Assembly: GCA_017937485.1 (NCBI GenBank)
Contig: JAGBDN010000106.1
Span: forward strand, 1-64,000
DNA: 64,000 bases
Direction of reading: 5' to 3'
Origin: Thermoguttaceae bacterium
Lineage (GTDB): Bacteria; Planctomycetota; Planctomycetia; Pirellulales; Thermoguttaceae
In this document: positions 16,040 to 24,531 of the stretch, in pieces
Layout: every line of letters begins with the position of its first letter
Numbering within the stretch: the stretch's first letter is position 1
Translations under genes and position numbers: made by a program
Notes under the pieces: generated by a model
What the model saw: the letters and a program-made list of their open reading frames with translations, nothing else
Databases searched by the model: none
Told to the model about the DNA's origin: nothing

Positions 16040-16387
16040 TTACGCGTGCCAACCGATTTTCCACTTGCCGATCACGTCGGCTAACGGGTACGGGCCAAAC
16101 TTCGCGTCGCGGCCAAATTCGTCCAAATCGTCGGCGACGTATTCGTAAGTTTCGCCGGTTTCGACGTTTTTCGCGTCGATCGCGTACCCGTTGCACGGGC
16201 AAAGAAACGCGTTGATTCCGTTATACGACGCGGAAAATTCAATACCAAACGAAAATAGCGTCTGCACGTCGCGAACGGTTTTGATTTCTCGACTCCAATC
16301 GTCCGAAGAGTCGTACCGTTCCCAAAACGCGCTAGCTTCGCTTTCGGGCAAATTGCGCGCTCTCCAAGCGCGCCGGTCGCTAATCAT
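16040..16387 (-). CDS. Candidate immunity protein for the MuF toxin domain
   Basis: A 115-aa acidic protein whose start lies 3 bases after the MuF stop, the closest downstream partner. It contains ERYDSSDDWSREIKTVRDVQ and a later TGETYEYVADDLDEFG segment, and has no membrane helix. A cytoplasmic protein of this size directly coupled to a toxin-domain gene fits an immunity partner. No known immunity family was recognised. Confidence 0.6.
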   Translation of the reverse strand: MISDRRAWRARNLPESEASAFWERYDSSDDWSREIKTVRDVQTLFSFGIEFSASYNGINAFLCPCNGYAIDAKNVETGETYEYVADDLDEFGRDAKFGPYPLADVIGKWKIGWHA

Positions 16388-16390
16388 TGA

Positions 16391-18238
16391 TTAACCTTTC
16401 TTTACCGGAAGATTTTCGGAACGGTCGAAATCTCCGTCCGTTTTTTTAATCCACGCATGCAAGTGCGGGAAAATATGAGAGTTATTCACGTCTTCCCCGC
16501 TGTGCGCCGCGTCGTAATCTTGTTCGACGACGCCGTTCGCGTCGTACCAGCGTCGTTGTTTCAGTTCGCCGTTTTCGTACCGGTCGACCGTGCAAGGGCC
16601 GACAATTCCTTTATCGGAGGGGAATTTTTTCACCTCGGTCGGCAAGTTTCTAGCCTCTATTATAAAGTGATTTTCGCGTTTTTCAAGCGGCAAAATTTCG
16701 CGGCCTTCTTTGGCTAAAATCGCCCGCGCTTCCGCTTCGTTGCGCCGCATATTTTCGAAAATCAACGCTTCCCGAATTTCTTTGAGTTCTTCCGCGTCAA
16801 AATCGCCGCTTTTCTCCGCCCGGCGTTGCGCCTTGTCGAGAGCGGCGCGGTACCTTTTCCCGTTCGACGGTTTTTCGTCGTCGGGCCAAAAATCGCCGGA
16901 GTTTTTCACCGACTCGACAAACCCCGCGACCGTTGCCGCCGGGTTCAACTCTTCCAACCTCGCGCGATAGCTCGACGCGGGTTTCCCGAGGTCTTCGAAT
17001 TTCAGTCGGCCCGACTTCCAAAGTTCGAACCGTTTCGCGCCGAGCCACGAACGTTGAAACGCTTCCGGCTGCGTTTCGAAATACACCTTAAACGTCGTCG
17101 ACGCGGGGACTTGTCGATAGGCGTTTTCCCCGCCGTTCGCCTTTTCCCAGTCGCGTTGCGCTTGGTAGTAGTATTTTTTGCGCGTCGACGGCGACAAGTC
17201 GTCCCAGCGTTTTTTCAACCCCTTTTCCCGCGCCGTTTTATTGTACGACTCTTCGGCGAGCTTGTTGAAATCGGCGTTCGCGGCGGCGCGCGTCAAGGCG
17301 CGAACGACGACGTTTCCGTTTTCGTCGAGCAAGTCCTCGCTTTCGTCGATAATTTCGCCCGTTTCCGGGTCGCGCAACTCGATATACGGGATAAGCGTCG
17401 ACCGACAGTTCGGGTGAAGCGGCGGACGCGCGGCCTTCTCCATCTCGTCGCCGCGCCAAATTTTCCCGTCGAGCGACGCGCAAACGAAGGACGTGCGCCC
17501 GTCGAGCGTCGCCAAAAATTGAATCCCGTCGAGAACGTCGTCGTTTTCGCAAAGCGTCGCGAATCGCGCTTCGTTCGAAACGCCGTTAATTACCGTCCGC
17601 GCGACCGTTTCCGCCGACCGGCGCGACGTTTGCAAAATCCCGTCGGCGTATCCGTTCGCCTTCGTTCCGCGAATCTTGCGCGTCAGTTCGTAAACCGAAA
17701 GCGATTCGACCGCGCCCGTTTGCACTTCGTCGACAATACGTCGCAAGTCATTTTCCCGCCAACGTTCGAACCATTGCGCGATCGACGCGCCTTGAATCGG
17801 CGACCAATTCAAAATCGCGTCGATTTGCTTCGCGGACAACGGTTTCAAACGTCGTCGGCGCTCTTCGACTTCGGCGGCGCGACGCTTCGAACGTTCCGCG
17901 TCGAGCCGTTCCGCCGCGTTCAGGAGCGGGTAAATTTCCGCAAGCGTCGCGTCCGACGCGATTTCGGCGACGGAGCGTCCCGTTTCGACGGCGAGCGTTT
18001 CCGCCTCCGCAAACGAAGTCGCCCGCGCCTTTTCGAGCGCGACGACCAATTTTTGAATCGCGCGGATTCGCGACTTGACGTCGCCGGTCGCCGTCTTGTA
18101 CTCGCGCCGCAACATCGCGAGCGTCTCGTCGTCCGCCGCGTCGAGCAATTCGCGAAGTCGCGTCGCCAAGTCGTTCGCGACGCCTTGAAGCCGCGTTTGA
18201 TACCCCAACAATTTTTCGAGCGAAGTTTTTTTTGCCAC
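16391..18238 (-). CDS. MuF-type head morphogenesis protein with C-terminal toxin-like domain
   Basis: A 615-aa protein. The N-terminal ~310 residues are a phage Mu F/SPP1 gp7-like minor head protein: helical start, SRRSAETVARTVINGVSNEA, LATLDGRTSFVCASLDGKIW, and the PPLHPNCRSTL motif. The middle is a helical linker. The last ~90 residues (RRWYDANGVVEQDYDAAH, then PHLHAWIKK) form a separate, lower-GC domain with conserved-looking Asp/His residues, like the toxin tips of MuF polymorphic toxins known from temperate phages. The protein would be packaged in the head and delivered with DNA or after lysis. Small acidic genes follow at 16040 and 15709. Confidence 0.82.
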   Translation of the reverse strand: MAKKTSLEKLLGYQTRLQGVANDLATRLRELLDAADDETLAMLRREYKTATGDVKSRIRAIQKLVVALEKARATSFAEAETLAVETGRSVAEIASDATLAEIYPLLNAAERLDAERSKRRAAEVEERRRRLKPLSAKQIDAILNWSPIQGASIAQWFERWRENDLRRIVDEVQTGAVESLSVYELTRKIRGTKANGYADGILQTSRRSAETVARTVINGVSNEARFATLCENDDVLDGIQFLATLDGRTSFVCASLDGKIWRGDEMEKAARPPLHPNCRSTLIPYIELRDPETGEIIDESEDLLDENGNVVVRALTRAAANADFNKLAEESYNKTAREKGLKKRWDDLSPSTRKKYYYQAQRDWEKANGGENAYRQVPASTTFKVYFETQPEAFQRSWLGAKRFELWKSGRLKFEDLGKPASSYRARLEELNPAATVAGFVESVKNSGDFWPDDEKPSNGKRYRAALDKAQRRAEKSGDFDAEELKEIREALIFENMRRNEAEARAILAKEGREILPLEKRENHFIIEARNLPTEVKKFPSDKGIVGPCTVDRYENGELKQRRWYDANGVVEQDYDAAHSGEDVNNSHIFPHLHAWIKKTDGDFDRSENLPVKKG

Positions 18239-18262
18239 CGTCTTGCAATCGTCCTAAATAAC

Positions 18263-18291
18263 GTTATAATACAACTAACAAGATTGCGCAA
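18263..18291 (-). promoter_or_regulatory. Possible promoter upstream of the MuF gene
   Basis: The minus strand has TTGCGC (18291-18286), 17 bases, then TATAAC (18268-18263), about 25 bases before the MuF start. The same -35 (TTGCGC/TTGCGA) occurs in host promoters further right. It could give the toxin and immunity genes lysogen expression. Confidence 0.5.
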
Positions 18292-18312
18292 AACTTGTTT
18301 CTCGCTCTTTGC

Positions 18313-18354
18313 GCCCGCCGTTCGCGCCAACGTTCGGCGGGCTTCTTTTTTTTC
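18313..18354 (+). terminator. Hairpin with T-run on the plus strand
   Basis: GCCCGCCG (18313-18320) pairs with CGGCGGGC (18335-18342), followed by TTCTTTTTTTTT. It is oriented to stop plus-strand (antisense) transcription in the gap before the MuF gene. On the minus strand it forms a hairpin in the intergenic RNA without a T-run. Confidence 0.6.
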
Positions 18355-18404
18355 TTGCCGACCGTTCGAACGACCGGCGTTTTCTCGTTTAAGACGCCGC
18401 GTCG

Positions 18405-18659
18405 TCAGAACCAAAAGCGCGCGCAAAATCCGGCGATTTCGAGCGCGCCGACGAAAAGCGCGAAAATCGCGAAATCGCGCCGGAGGTCGTCCTTCGTTCG
18501 CCGCGCGTCGGCGACGTCGCGAAGCGTCGCGTAAAGTTCGCCGCGCCAAAAGTCGCGGGCTTGCCGCGCTTCGTCGAGAAGCCGGAGCTTTTGGTCGAGC
18601 GCTCGTTCGAGCGCGCGTTTTTCGTCGTCGGTCGAGCGTTCGTTTTGAGTCGTTTCCAT
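18405..18659 (-). CDS. Small coiled-coil protein with C-terminal membrane segment
   Basis: An 84-aa protein (METTQNERSTDDEKRALERA). A charged helix of heptad type runs to about residue 65. The last ~18 residues are hydrophobic (IFALFVGALEIAGFCARFWF). A ribosome site AAAGGAGAG precedes the ATG at 18659; the longer open frames here are overlaps with the portal. It sits between portal and MuF, where no structural gene is usually expected. It could be an anchor, a regulator or a superinfection-exclusion protein; the role is unknown. Confidence 0.7.
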   Translation of the reverse strand: METTQNERSTDDEKRALERALDQKLRLLDEARQARDFWRGELYATLRDVADARRTKDDLRRDFAIFALFVGALEIAGFCARFWF

Positions 18660-18703
18660 CGCGTTCTTTTCTCTCCTTTCCGATGAAATTTCAATAGGTT
18701 GCC

Positions 18704-20206
18704 TCAAAGCGCGTCGGCTTCGCCGAGAAGTTGTTCTTCGTTGTCCTCGAACGGGTCGAGAACGCCGCCGCTCGCGACGCCGACGAGCCGGTAAAGTTGC
18801 CGACGCGACAAAAGGGGCGTTCCGGTCGCGCCGTTCTCCCGCATCAGCGACACGATCGCCGGAAGCTGGAAGTCGTCGGCCAAGTACGACGCGTTCGCTT
18901 CGTATTTGACGTTCGCCGCGATCTCGTCGCGACTCCAACCGAGCCAAGCGGCGGCGAAACAAAGTTGTTCTTCGAGCGCCCGCGCGCCGGTTTTGTCGAT
19001 CGTCGCGATCGTCGCCGTCCCGGAGTCGGCCCGAAGCGACAACGCTTTCGCCGACGCGTTCGCGCCGCCGCCGTCGAAAAGATCGCGAATCGACGAAAAA
19101 CGCAACGACGTTTTAATCTCCTCTTTCGCTTGACGAATTTCCGCGAGCCCGGCCCCGGTCGTTTCGAGAAGCGCCGCGTCCGCGCCGTCTCCGGACGCGC
19201 CGTTAAGAAAGATCGCGTCGCCGAGATAAAGCGGGGCCCCCGTCGACGCGACGTTCTTCACGACGAGCGTCGGCGACGCGAAATTCCAAAGAGCCGTTTT
19301 GTAAATCGAGTCGATTTGATAGTTTGCGACGGCGATTCGCGCGACGTCCCAATAAGGCGGCGCTTGTCGCGCTTCGACGCCGAGTCGGTCGACGTTCGCG
19401 ACGGTAAACGGAACGAAGTCGAGCGTTCGCCCCTTGAACGACGGATAAACGAGCCGGTCGCAAAGGGCCGCGTTCGGGTTTTCGAGGTCGAACGCGTTCC
19501 ATTTCGCCGACGCGTCGCCGTCGAACAGCGCTTGATAATAGACGCCGCGCCCGTCGAGCGCGCAAAGCCGGTAACGCTCGACCCAGTCGCGCGACTTCGT
19601 GCGCGGATTGAAGCGCGGCGCGCTCTCGTCGCAAAGAATCCAGCGCAACCGCGACGTTCCGAACCGTTCGCGCGTCTCTTCGCCGTCGAGAATCGACGCC
19701 GCCGGATACTCCGAAACGACGAAACGCGGGTTCAGCCCCTCGGCGTCGGTCGCGACGTCGAGCAAGAGCCCGTACCGCCCGAAAAGCGTTTGCCCGAAGT
19801 TGACGCGTTGCTTTAAGCCCGAAAAGCCGTCGTTTTGCGACGTTCCGAAATAATAAAGGTCGCGCAAAACGTCCGGCGCCGCGTTCAAGTCGCCGTCGGC
19901 GCGAAACTGGACGGTCGGCGCCTTCGTCTGCATCACGCCGACGACGTCGTCGATAATCGACCGGAAAAAATTGTCGTAAACGCCGTAAGCCAACCGCGTT
20001 CGGTACTTCGTTCGCCGCTCCGGTTCGCCCGCGAACTTCTCTTCTTCGCTCGCTTCCCGCTCCGTCGGCGGGAGGTAAAAAAAGGCGCGCGAACCGAAAA
20101 AGCCCAAATCGCCCTTCGCGTCTTTGATCGCGTCCGCGCCCGCGTAAGCGTCGGCGACGAACCGCCGCGCGGCTTCGAAACGTCGTTCGCTAAACGTTCT
20201 TCCCAT
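18704..20206 (-). CDS. Portal protein (DUF4055-like)
   Basis: A 500-aa protein with the portal pattern. The N-terminal helix-rich part (YDNFFRSIIDDVVGVMQTKAP) is followed by a conserved central stem region (IDSIYKTALWNFASPTLVV). The later SAKALSLRADSGTATIATIDKTGA segment is characteristic of DUF4055-family portals. It forms the dodecameric ring through which DNA is packaged. It lies directly downstream of the large terminase with a 9-base gap. Confidence 0.85.
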   Translation of the reverse strand: MGRTFSERRFEAARRFVADAYAGADAIKDAKGDLGFFGSRAFFYLPPTEREASEEEKFAGEPERRTKYRTRLAYGVYDNFFRSIIDDVVGVMQTKAPTVQFRADGDLNAAPDVLRDLYYFGTSQNDGFSGLKQRVNFGQTLFGRYGLLLDVATDAEGLNPRFVVSEYPAASILDGEETRERFGTSRLRWILCDESAPRFNPRTKSRDWVERYRLCALDGRGVYYQALFDGDASAKWNAFDLENPNAALCDRLVYPSFKGRTLDFVPFTVANVDRLGVEARQAPPYWDVARIAVANYQIDSIYKTALWNFASPTLVVKNVASTGAPLYLGDAIFLNGASGDGADAALLETTGAGLAEIRQAKEEIKTSLRFSSIRDLFDGGGANASAKALSLRADSGTATIATIDKTGARALEEQLCFAAAWLGWSRDEIAANVKYEANASYLADDFQLPAIVSLMRENGATGTPLLSRRQLYRLVGVASGGVLDPFEDNEEQLLGEADAL

Positions 20207-20215
20207 CTTGCCCCC

Positions 20216-21517
20216 TTAAAAAAATCGAAATTCGCCGCGCGTCGCCGACGCGGCCGCGCCCGCCAAATCGGTCAGCGCCCAAACGAGCGCGTCGAGCCGG
20301 TCGGGCGAACCTTCGGTCGCGTCGCCGACGTAACTCGTCATCTGCTCTTCCAGTTCCGGAAACGTCCCGACGTGCGCGACGAGTCCGCGTTCGTAAAGCG
20401 CCGCGACCGGTTCCGCTCGAAGCAACTTCCCGCGCGTCGCTCGAACGCTCTTCGTCGGCAAGTTCGGGTCGACGTTGCGAAGCGTCGCGACGACGAGGTC
20501 GCCCCCTTGGTTCGTCTCGGCGACGACGCGATCGGCGCGCCAACGTTCGAACGCCGCGACGACCGCCCGCGCCCAACGCTCCGGCGACGCTTTAACGGTC
20601 GCGTCGTCGAGAACGTAAAAGCGCCGCTCCCCCGCTTCGCGTCGCGACGCGGCGACGACGATTCCCGTTTCGTCCGAGTTCGCCGCCGAAGTAACCGCCG
20701 GGTCGACCCCGACGACGACGCGTTCGAACTCCCCGCCCGCGCGAACTTCGTCGAGCGTTCGACGAAACGGGTCGATCAACGACGGCTTCCAAAGCGCGTT
20801 TTCGTTCTCGTCGGCCCATTCGCCGAGGAGGAACCGCCGCCGCGCCTTCCCGGAAAGGCTCGACTCCATATCGGCCAAATATTGCGCCGACAGGTTCCGC
20901 GCGTTGTCGCGCGGGTTCATCTGAAACGCGACGTAATTTTCCGGGTTCGTCAACGGCGCGTTCGTGATCGGATGTTTCTTTTCGACGAAGAGCTTGTAAG
21001 TCCAATGCGCTTTCGTCGGCGGGTTGCAGTCGAAAAACGCGATATTCCGCGCAAGGAGCGGCGTCTTTTCGGCCAAGCGCGTCAAGGCGACTTCGACCGA
21101 ATCGAAGGAAATTTCGGAACACTCGTTAAAATAAACGACCGAAAATTCCTTCCCGAGGACTTTTTCGACGCGTTCCTTGTTGTCGAGTCCGAGCGTCCAA
21201 ATTTCGGCGCCGTTGTGCGGAAATGAAACGTAAAAGTCGGTTCGGTCGACCTTAACGGGAACGTCGGGGAAGCAGAGTTTCAACACCTTGGGGAGCGTGT
21301 CGGCGAAAACGGCGGTCTTGACCGCGTTGAAGTTGCGCCGAAAAATCGCGCTCCGACCGCCCGCGACCGCCGCGATCGTTAAGATTTCCCGAACAATTTC
21401 GAACGTCTTGCCGGAGCGCGAGCCGCCGAACGCCATCACGCGCGACGCGCCGCTCGACGCGATTTTCGCAAACTTTCGTTGCGCTTCGGTCGGTTCGAAC
21501 TTCGCCGCGTCGCTCAT
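20216..21517 (-). CDS. terL: Terminase large subunit
   Basis: A 433-aa packaging motor. The ATPase domain has Walker A GGSRSGKT (about 31-38), Walker B VVYFNECSE and a coupling motif FDCNPP. The nuclease domain has VVGVDPAVT, VVAETNQGG and the terminal DRLDALVWALTDL, which carry the acidic residues of the RNase H-like site. It cuts and pumps DNA into the procapsid with TerS and the portal. It follows terS after a 164-base gap that contains two hairpins. Confidence 0.95.
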   Translation of the reverse strand: MSDAAKFEPTEAQRKFAKIASSGASRVMAFGGSRSGKTFEIVREILTIAAVAGGRSAIFRRNFNAVKTAVFADTLPKVLKLCFPDVPVKVDRTDFYVSFPHNGAEIWTLGLDNKERVEKVLGKEFSVVYFNECSEISFDSVEVALTRLAEKTPLLARNIAFFDCNPPTKAHWTYKLFVEKKHPITNAPLTNPENYVAFQMNPRDNARNLSAQYLADMESSLSGKARRRFLLGEWADENENALWKPSLIDPFRRTLDEVRAGGEFERVVVGVDPAVTSAANSDETGIVVAASRREAGERRFYVLDDATVKASPERWARAVVAAFERWRADRVVAETNQGGDLVVATLRNVDPNLPTKSVRATRGKLLRAEPVAALYERGLVAHVGTFPELEEQMTSYVGDATEGSPDRLDALVWALTDLAGAAASATRGEFRFF

Positions 21518-21566
21518 AACCCGTTATTCTCCAATAGTTAACAAAACCGCAAACCGCCGACGTTCA

Positions 21567-21593
21567 ACGCCTCATAGGCGTGCGACCGGTCGC
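21567..21593. other. Two adjacent hairpins between terS and terL
   Basis: ACGCCT-CAT-AGGCGT (21567-21581) is followed at once by the perfect 12-bp palindrome GCGACCGGTCGC (21582-21593). They lie in the 164-base gap between the terminase genes, a place where cos or pac sites or translational control elements can occur. No function can be assigned from sequence alone. Confidence 0.45.
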
Positions 21594-21681
21594 GACAAAC
21601 TCAATTCCCCTCCGTTCCTCCGCTCTCTAACATCTTACTCCGCCGACGCTTAGGCGCGGGGAATTTCGTTCGACCGTCCTT

Positions 21682-22359
21682 TTATCCTTCGATTCCCTTC
21701 CCGTTCCCCTTCGCGCCGCCTGGAAGCGTTCCGGCGGCAAAAAAAGCGACGTCGGTCTCCTGCACGACGATCGTCGGCGGCCCCGCGACCGCGACGTTCG
21801 TCGTCTTCGTCCAGCCGCGACTCGCGCCCTTCGTCTCCAAAACGAAGAAAATCGCCGGAAGCGAACCGCTTTGGAGTTTTTCGACAAGCTTCTCCTCGGC
21901 GAGGTCGACGATTTCGCCGACGACGTCGACCGCCGCGATCGCGTCGCGGAACGCCGGAACCGATTCGAGCCAACGATAATAAGACGACCGGTCGACCCGC
22001 GCCTCCCGACAAGCCTTCGCGACGTTCCCGAACCGCGACTTGTACGCCTCGACGAGCCGCGCTTGCTTCTCGCTAAGCTCCAAACCAAGCGACGCCGCCC
22101 CGCTTTCGACGATTTCCGTCGTTTCCGTCGCGCGGCGACCGCTCCGCTCCGGGCCCGCGCTTCCGCTCGAGTTCGGCTTCTTCGCTTTCGTCGGTCGCTC
22201 CTCGACTCGCTCAACTTCGACGTTCGTTTTCTTCGTCGCCTTCTTTGCCGCCGCCTTCTTAACGACCGCCTTTTTCGTCGCGCTCTTCGTCGCCGCCTTC
22301 TTCGCGACCGTCTTTTTGACGTTTTTTCCCTTTTTGTCTTCTTCGCTTGCGTCGGCCAT
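21682..22359 (-). CDS. terS: Terminase small subunit with histone-like basic N-terminus
   Basis: A 225-aa protein. The first ~50 residues are a Lys/Ala repeat (KKTVAKKAATKSATKKAVVK) like the tails of histone H1-type bacterial proteins. A segment encoded by a dispersed repeat copy follows. Then comes a helix-turn-helix domain (LSEKQARLVEAYKSRFGNVA, then ACREARVDRSSYYRWLE) typical of TerS, and an oligomerisation helix (EIVDLAEEKLVEKLQSGSLP). It recognises the packaging site and stimulates TerL. The basic extension may add non-specific DNA binding. Confidence 0.82.
   Translation of the reverse strand: MADASEEDKKGKNVKKTVAKKAATKSATKKAVVKKAAAKKATKKTNVEVERVEERPTKAKKPNSSGSAGPERSGRRATETTEIVESGAASLGLELSEKQARLVEAYKSRFGNVAKACREARVDRSSYYRWLESVPAFRDAIAAVDVVGEIVDLAEEKLVEKLQSGSLPAIFFVLETKGASRGWTKTTNVAVAGPPTIVVQETDVAFFAAGTLPGGAKGNGKGIEG
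22131..22219 (+). repeat. Dispersed ~80-bp repeat, copy c (in terS)
   Basis: The plus strand reads CTCCGGGCCCGCGCTTCCGC, then TCGAGTTCGGCTTC, then TCGGTCGCTCC and CGACTCGCTCAACTTCG, the common block order. It is antisense to terS and encodes the segment with KKPNSSGSAGPERSGRR between the Lys-rich tail and the HTH domain. Confidence 0.8.
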
Positions 22360-22373
22360 CGTTTTTCCCCTTC

Positions 22374-22397
22374 GACGCGTCGTTATCTTGACGCGTC
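22374..22397. promoter_or_regulatory. Paired GACGCGTC palindromes upstream of terS
   Basis: The 8-bp palindrome GACGCGTC occurs at 22374-22381 and 22390-22397, 16 bp centre to centre, within 40 bases of the terS start. The spacing suits a dimeric DNA-binding protein on the same helix face give or take. A late-gene operator or packaging site is possible; this is inference. Confidence 0.4.
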
Positions 22398-22539
22398 GCT
22401 CAAGAAGTCGCGCGAGATTTCAAAAATCAAGGGGTAAAATCCCAAAAAAGCGAAAAAAATCCCTTCGCGCCCCCTTATTCGGCTCCGGCGAGGGGCAAAA
22501 ACGTCCGCTTCGGCCCCTTCGACCGACCGGGGAAGTTGG

Positions 22540-23150
22540 AGAGCCGCGCCGAAGAACTGAAAAAAGAATCAATTATCAAGGATAACGAAAAGAATCAAAA
22601 AACGATACAATCAAAGAAAATCATACGCGCAACAAAAAAACAAAAATTATCTTGTTTTTGATTAAAAAACGAATAAGTTAGACTTACCTTTCCAAATAAT
22701 TCAACGCGACGCAAAAAAAATCAACGGACTTTCTGCATAATTCAGCCGACGCCAATCTCCCAAATCTTTTAGCGACAATAATTTAAGAAATTCTTCAAAT
22801 AATTCAAATAATTCACTATGGCTTTTATAAAAATAGTCTCTTAAAAGCGAAGACGTCGACAAGTAGAAAACCTATTTTAGAAATAGGCACAAAAAACAAG
22901 ATATAAAAATCCCTATCGCGTATGAATTATTTGAACTATTCTTTTTTTACATAAATAACAAACATATATATTATATATAACAAAACCTCTACTACATACA
23001 GGACAAAATAGGCTGAATAGGCAAAATAAGCATTCAAAAAATAATTCAACGGCGCGCGATGAATTATTGTGAATTATTATAATTATTAGCCTCGAACTAA
23101 CTTTCTCCTTCTCCCTTCTCCGCGCTCTACCGAACCTTTGGGCGCGGCAT
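22540..23150. repeat. AT-rich non-coding region with iterated AATAATTCA motifs
   Basis: There is no credible gene from 22360 to 23297. Within it, AT-rich DNA carries at least eight copies of AATAATTCA or its complement: 22695, 22736 (one mismatch), 22798 and 22807 (tandem), 22923, 23040, 23060 and 23070, with further near matches at 22777 and 22932. This differs sharply from the GC-rich surroundings. Iterated short motifs in AT-rich DNA are typical of replication origins or partition and regulatory sites. A phage origin is a reasonable guess, but no replication initiator binding can be shown. Confidence 0.55.
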
Positions 23151-23163
23151 CGCGTTACGATAA

Positions 23164-23196
23164 TAAAAAAACGTCGCCAATTCTTATTGACGACGT
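23164..23196 (-). terminator. Terminator downstream of the restriction-like gene
   Basis: On the minus strand ACGTCG pairs with CGACGT, extended by TTG/CAA after single mismatches, followed by seven T. It would end the leftward transcript of the 23298-24392 gene before the AT-rich region. Confidence 0.65.
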
Positions 23197-23297
23197 AAAA
23201 TCAACTTCCGAGCTTTGACAACTTCGGCGACCAAGCGCCCTTGGAATTAGACTATCGCGGCTCGTTTTGGGAGCCTGCAAATCGAACCGCGTTTGTC

Positions 23298-24392
23298 TCA
23301 AAGATATAATTGGACGGTTTCCGTAAGTTCCTTTTCGAATCGATAAATATCGTCGATCGATTTGATCGGAAAGCGCGTTTCATTCTTGTCTTTATCGAAA
23401 AGTCCGATGAACTTCTTTTTGCGCTCTTCGCCGCCGCTTTCGAGATACAAACGGCAAATCGGTTTCCGATTATTGTCGTCGAACAATATCGCGAAATAAG
23501 AAATAGAATCGCGATGTTTGACACGCGTCGGCGCGACGACGTTGCGCAATAACGAACGCACCAAGAAAAACGCCTCCAATTCCTCGACGGTGGTAACGAT
23601 TCGGTCTTTGACGGCAAGTTTTTCTTGCTCGGGCGTCGAGTTTTCTTCAGACGCGGCTTCCGGAGTTTGGGCGTCGTCGTTCGACTCGTCGGCGTTCAGC
23701 GCGCGGGTAAACGCCGACGCAATACGGTCGTTGACGATTTGAGAGACGGCGTTTTTAACGATCGGCGCGAACTGTTCGATCGTTTTAGGGGTCGCATTAA
23801 TTTCGAGAGCCGACAAAACGACGCGAACAAAGTCGGCGCTCGGGTCGGCAAATTCCCGCGTCAACGCCGATTTAACGCGAGCCGAATCTTTTTGAGCGCG
23901 GGCCCACTTCACGACTTCCGGCGCGTTGAGCGCTCCCTTGGCAAACCGACTTATCGCTTCGATTCCGCGTTCCGGCGCGTCGATACGATAAGTAAAAAAC
24001 GGGCTCGAATCCAAGATGTTGGGGTTGTCGAGGTCGCCGTAGAAACGGTATTCGACGCCGTTGGTGAGACAGCCGAATTGGGCTTTTGAAACGGCGAAAT
24101 AGCGGAAAAGCTGTCCGTTGTGCTTGTCGAGATTTTGCCCCCAATGCTTGCATTCGACAAGCAGAAGCGGCGCGCCGTCTTGGCAAATTGCGAAATCGAC
24201 TTTTTCCCCTTTTTTGATACCAAAATCGCAAGTGTACTCCGGCGCTACCTCGCGCGGATTGAAGACGTCGTAACCGAGCGCGTTCAAAAAGGGCAAAACG
24301 AGCGCGTTTTTAGTCGCTTCTTCCGTTGGCGCCGCCTCCTTCACCGAGTCGACGCGTTCGCTTAACCGTTTCAGGGACTCGAGCAGTTCCAT
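23298..24392 (-). CDS. Restriction-endonuclease-like protein (type I HsdR N-terminal-like domain)
   Basis: A 364-aa protein. The N-terminal ~150 residues match the PD-(D/E)xK domain of type I restriction R subunits and related stand-alone proteins: ATKNALVLPFLNALGYDVFN, then DFAICQDGAPLLLVECKHWG, giving Asp...Glu-x-Lys. The middle is helical and the C-terminal ~90 residues form a small beta domain (RDSISYFAILFDDNNRKPIC). No helicase motor is present, so it is not a full HsdR. These proteins are frequent prophage accessory genes, possibly in defence against other phages. A ribosome site AGGAGCTC precedes the ATG. Confidence 0.78.
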   Translation of the reverse strand: MELLESLKRLSERVDSVKEAAPTEEATKNALVLPFLNALGYDVFNPREVAPEYTCDFGIKKGEKVDFAICQDGAPLLLVECKHWGQNLDKHNGQLFRYFAVSKAQFGCLTNGVEYRFYGDLDNPNILDSSPFFTYRIDAPERGIEAISRFAKGALNAPEVVKWARAQKDSARVKSALTREFADPSADFVRVVLSALEINATPKTIEQFAPIVKNAVSQIVNDRIASAFTRALNADESNDDAQTPEAASEENSTPEQEKLAVKDRIVTTVEELEAFFLVRSLLRNVVAPTRVKHRDSISYFAILFDDNNRKPICRLYLESGGEERKKKFIGLFDKDKNETRFPIKSIDDIYRFEKELTETVQLYL

Positions 24393-24473
24393 TTTAGAGC
24401 TCCTTGTATGTTAAAATAGAGAAAAAAGAATAAATACAGTATATCTAAAGAGCGACAAAGAAGCAACAAGAAA

Positions 24474-24508
24474 ATAAAAAAAACGCCGCAAATTTAGCGA
24501 CGTTTTTA
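24474..24508 (-). terminator. Terminator after the TIR-like gene
   Basis: On the minus strand AAAACGTCGC and GCGGCGTTTT form a stem with one mismatch and a 7-base AT loop, followed by a run of T. It directly follows the stop at 24532. Confidence 0.7.
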
Positions 24509-24531
24509 GGCTCCATTCACGAAGGTATAAT

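Noticed and set aside
18389-18694. 101-codon frame overlapping the 18405 gene
   Set aside because: The other frame has a good ribosome site, heptads and a membrane helix; this one is Arg/Ser/Thr-rich without order.
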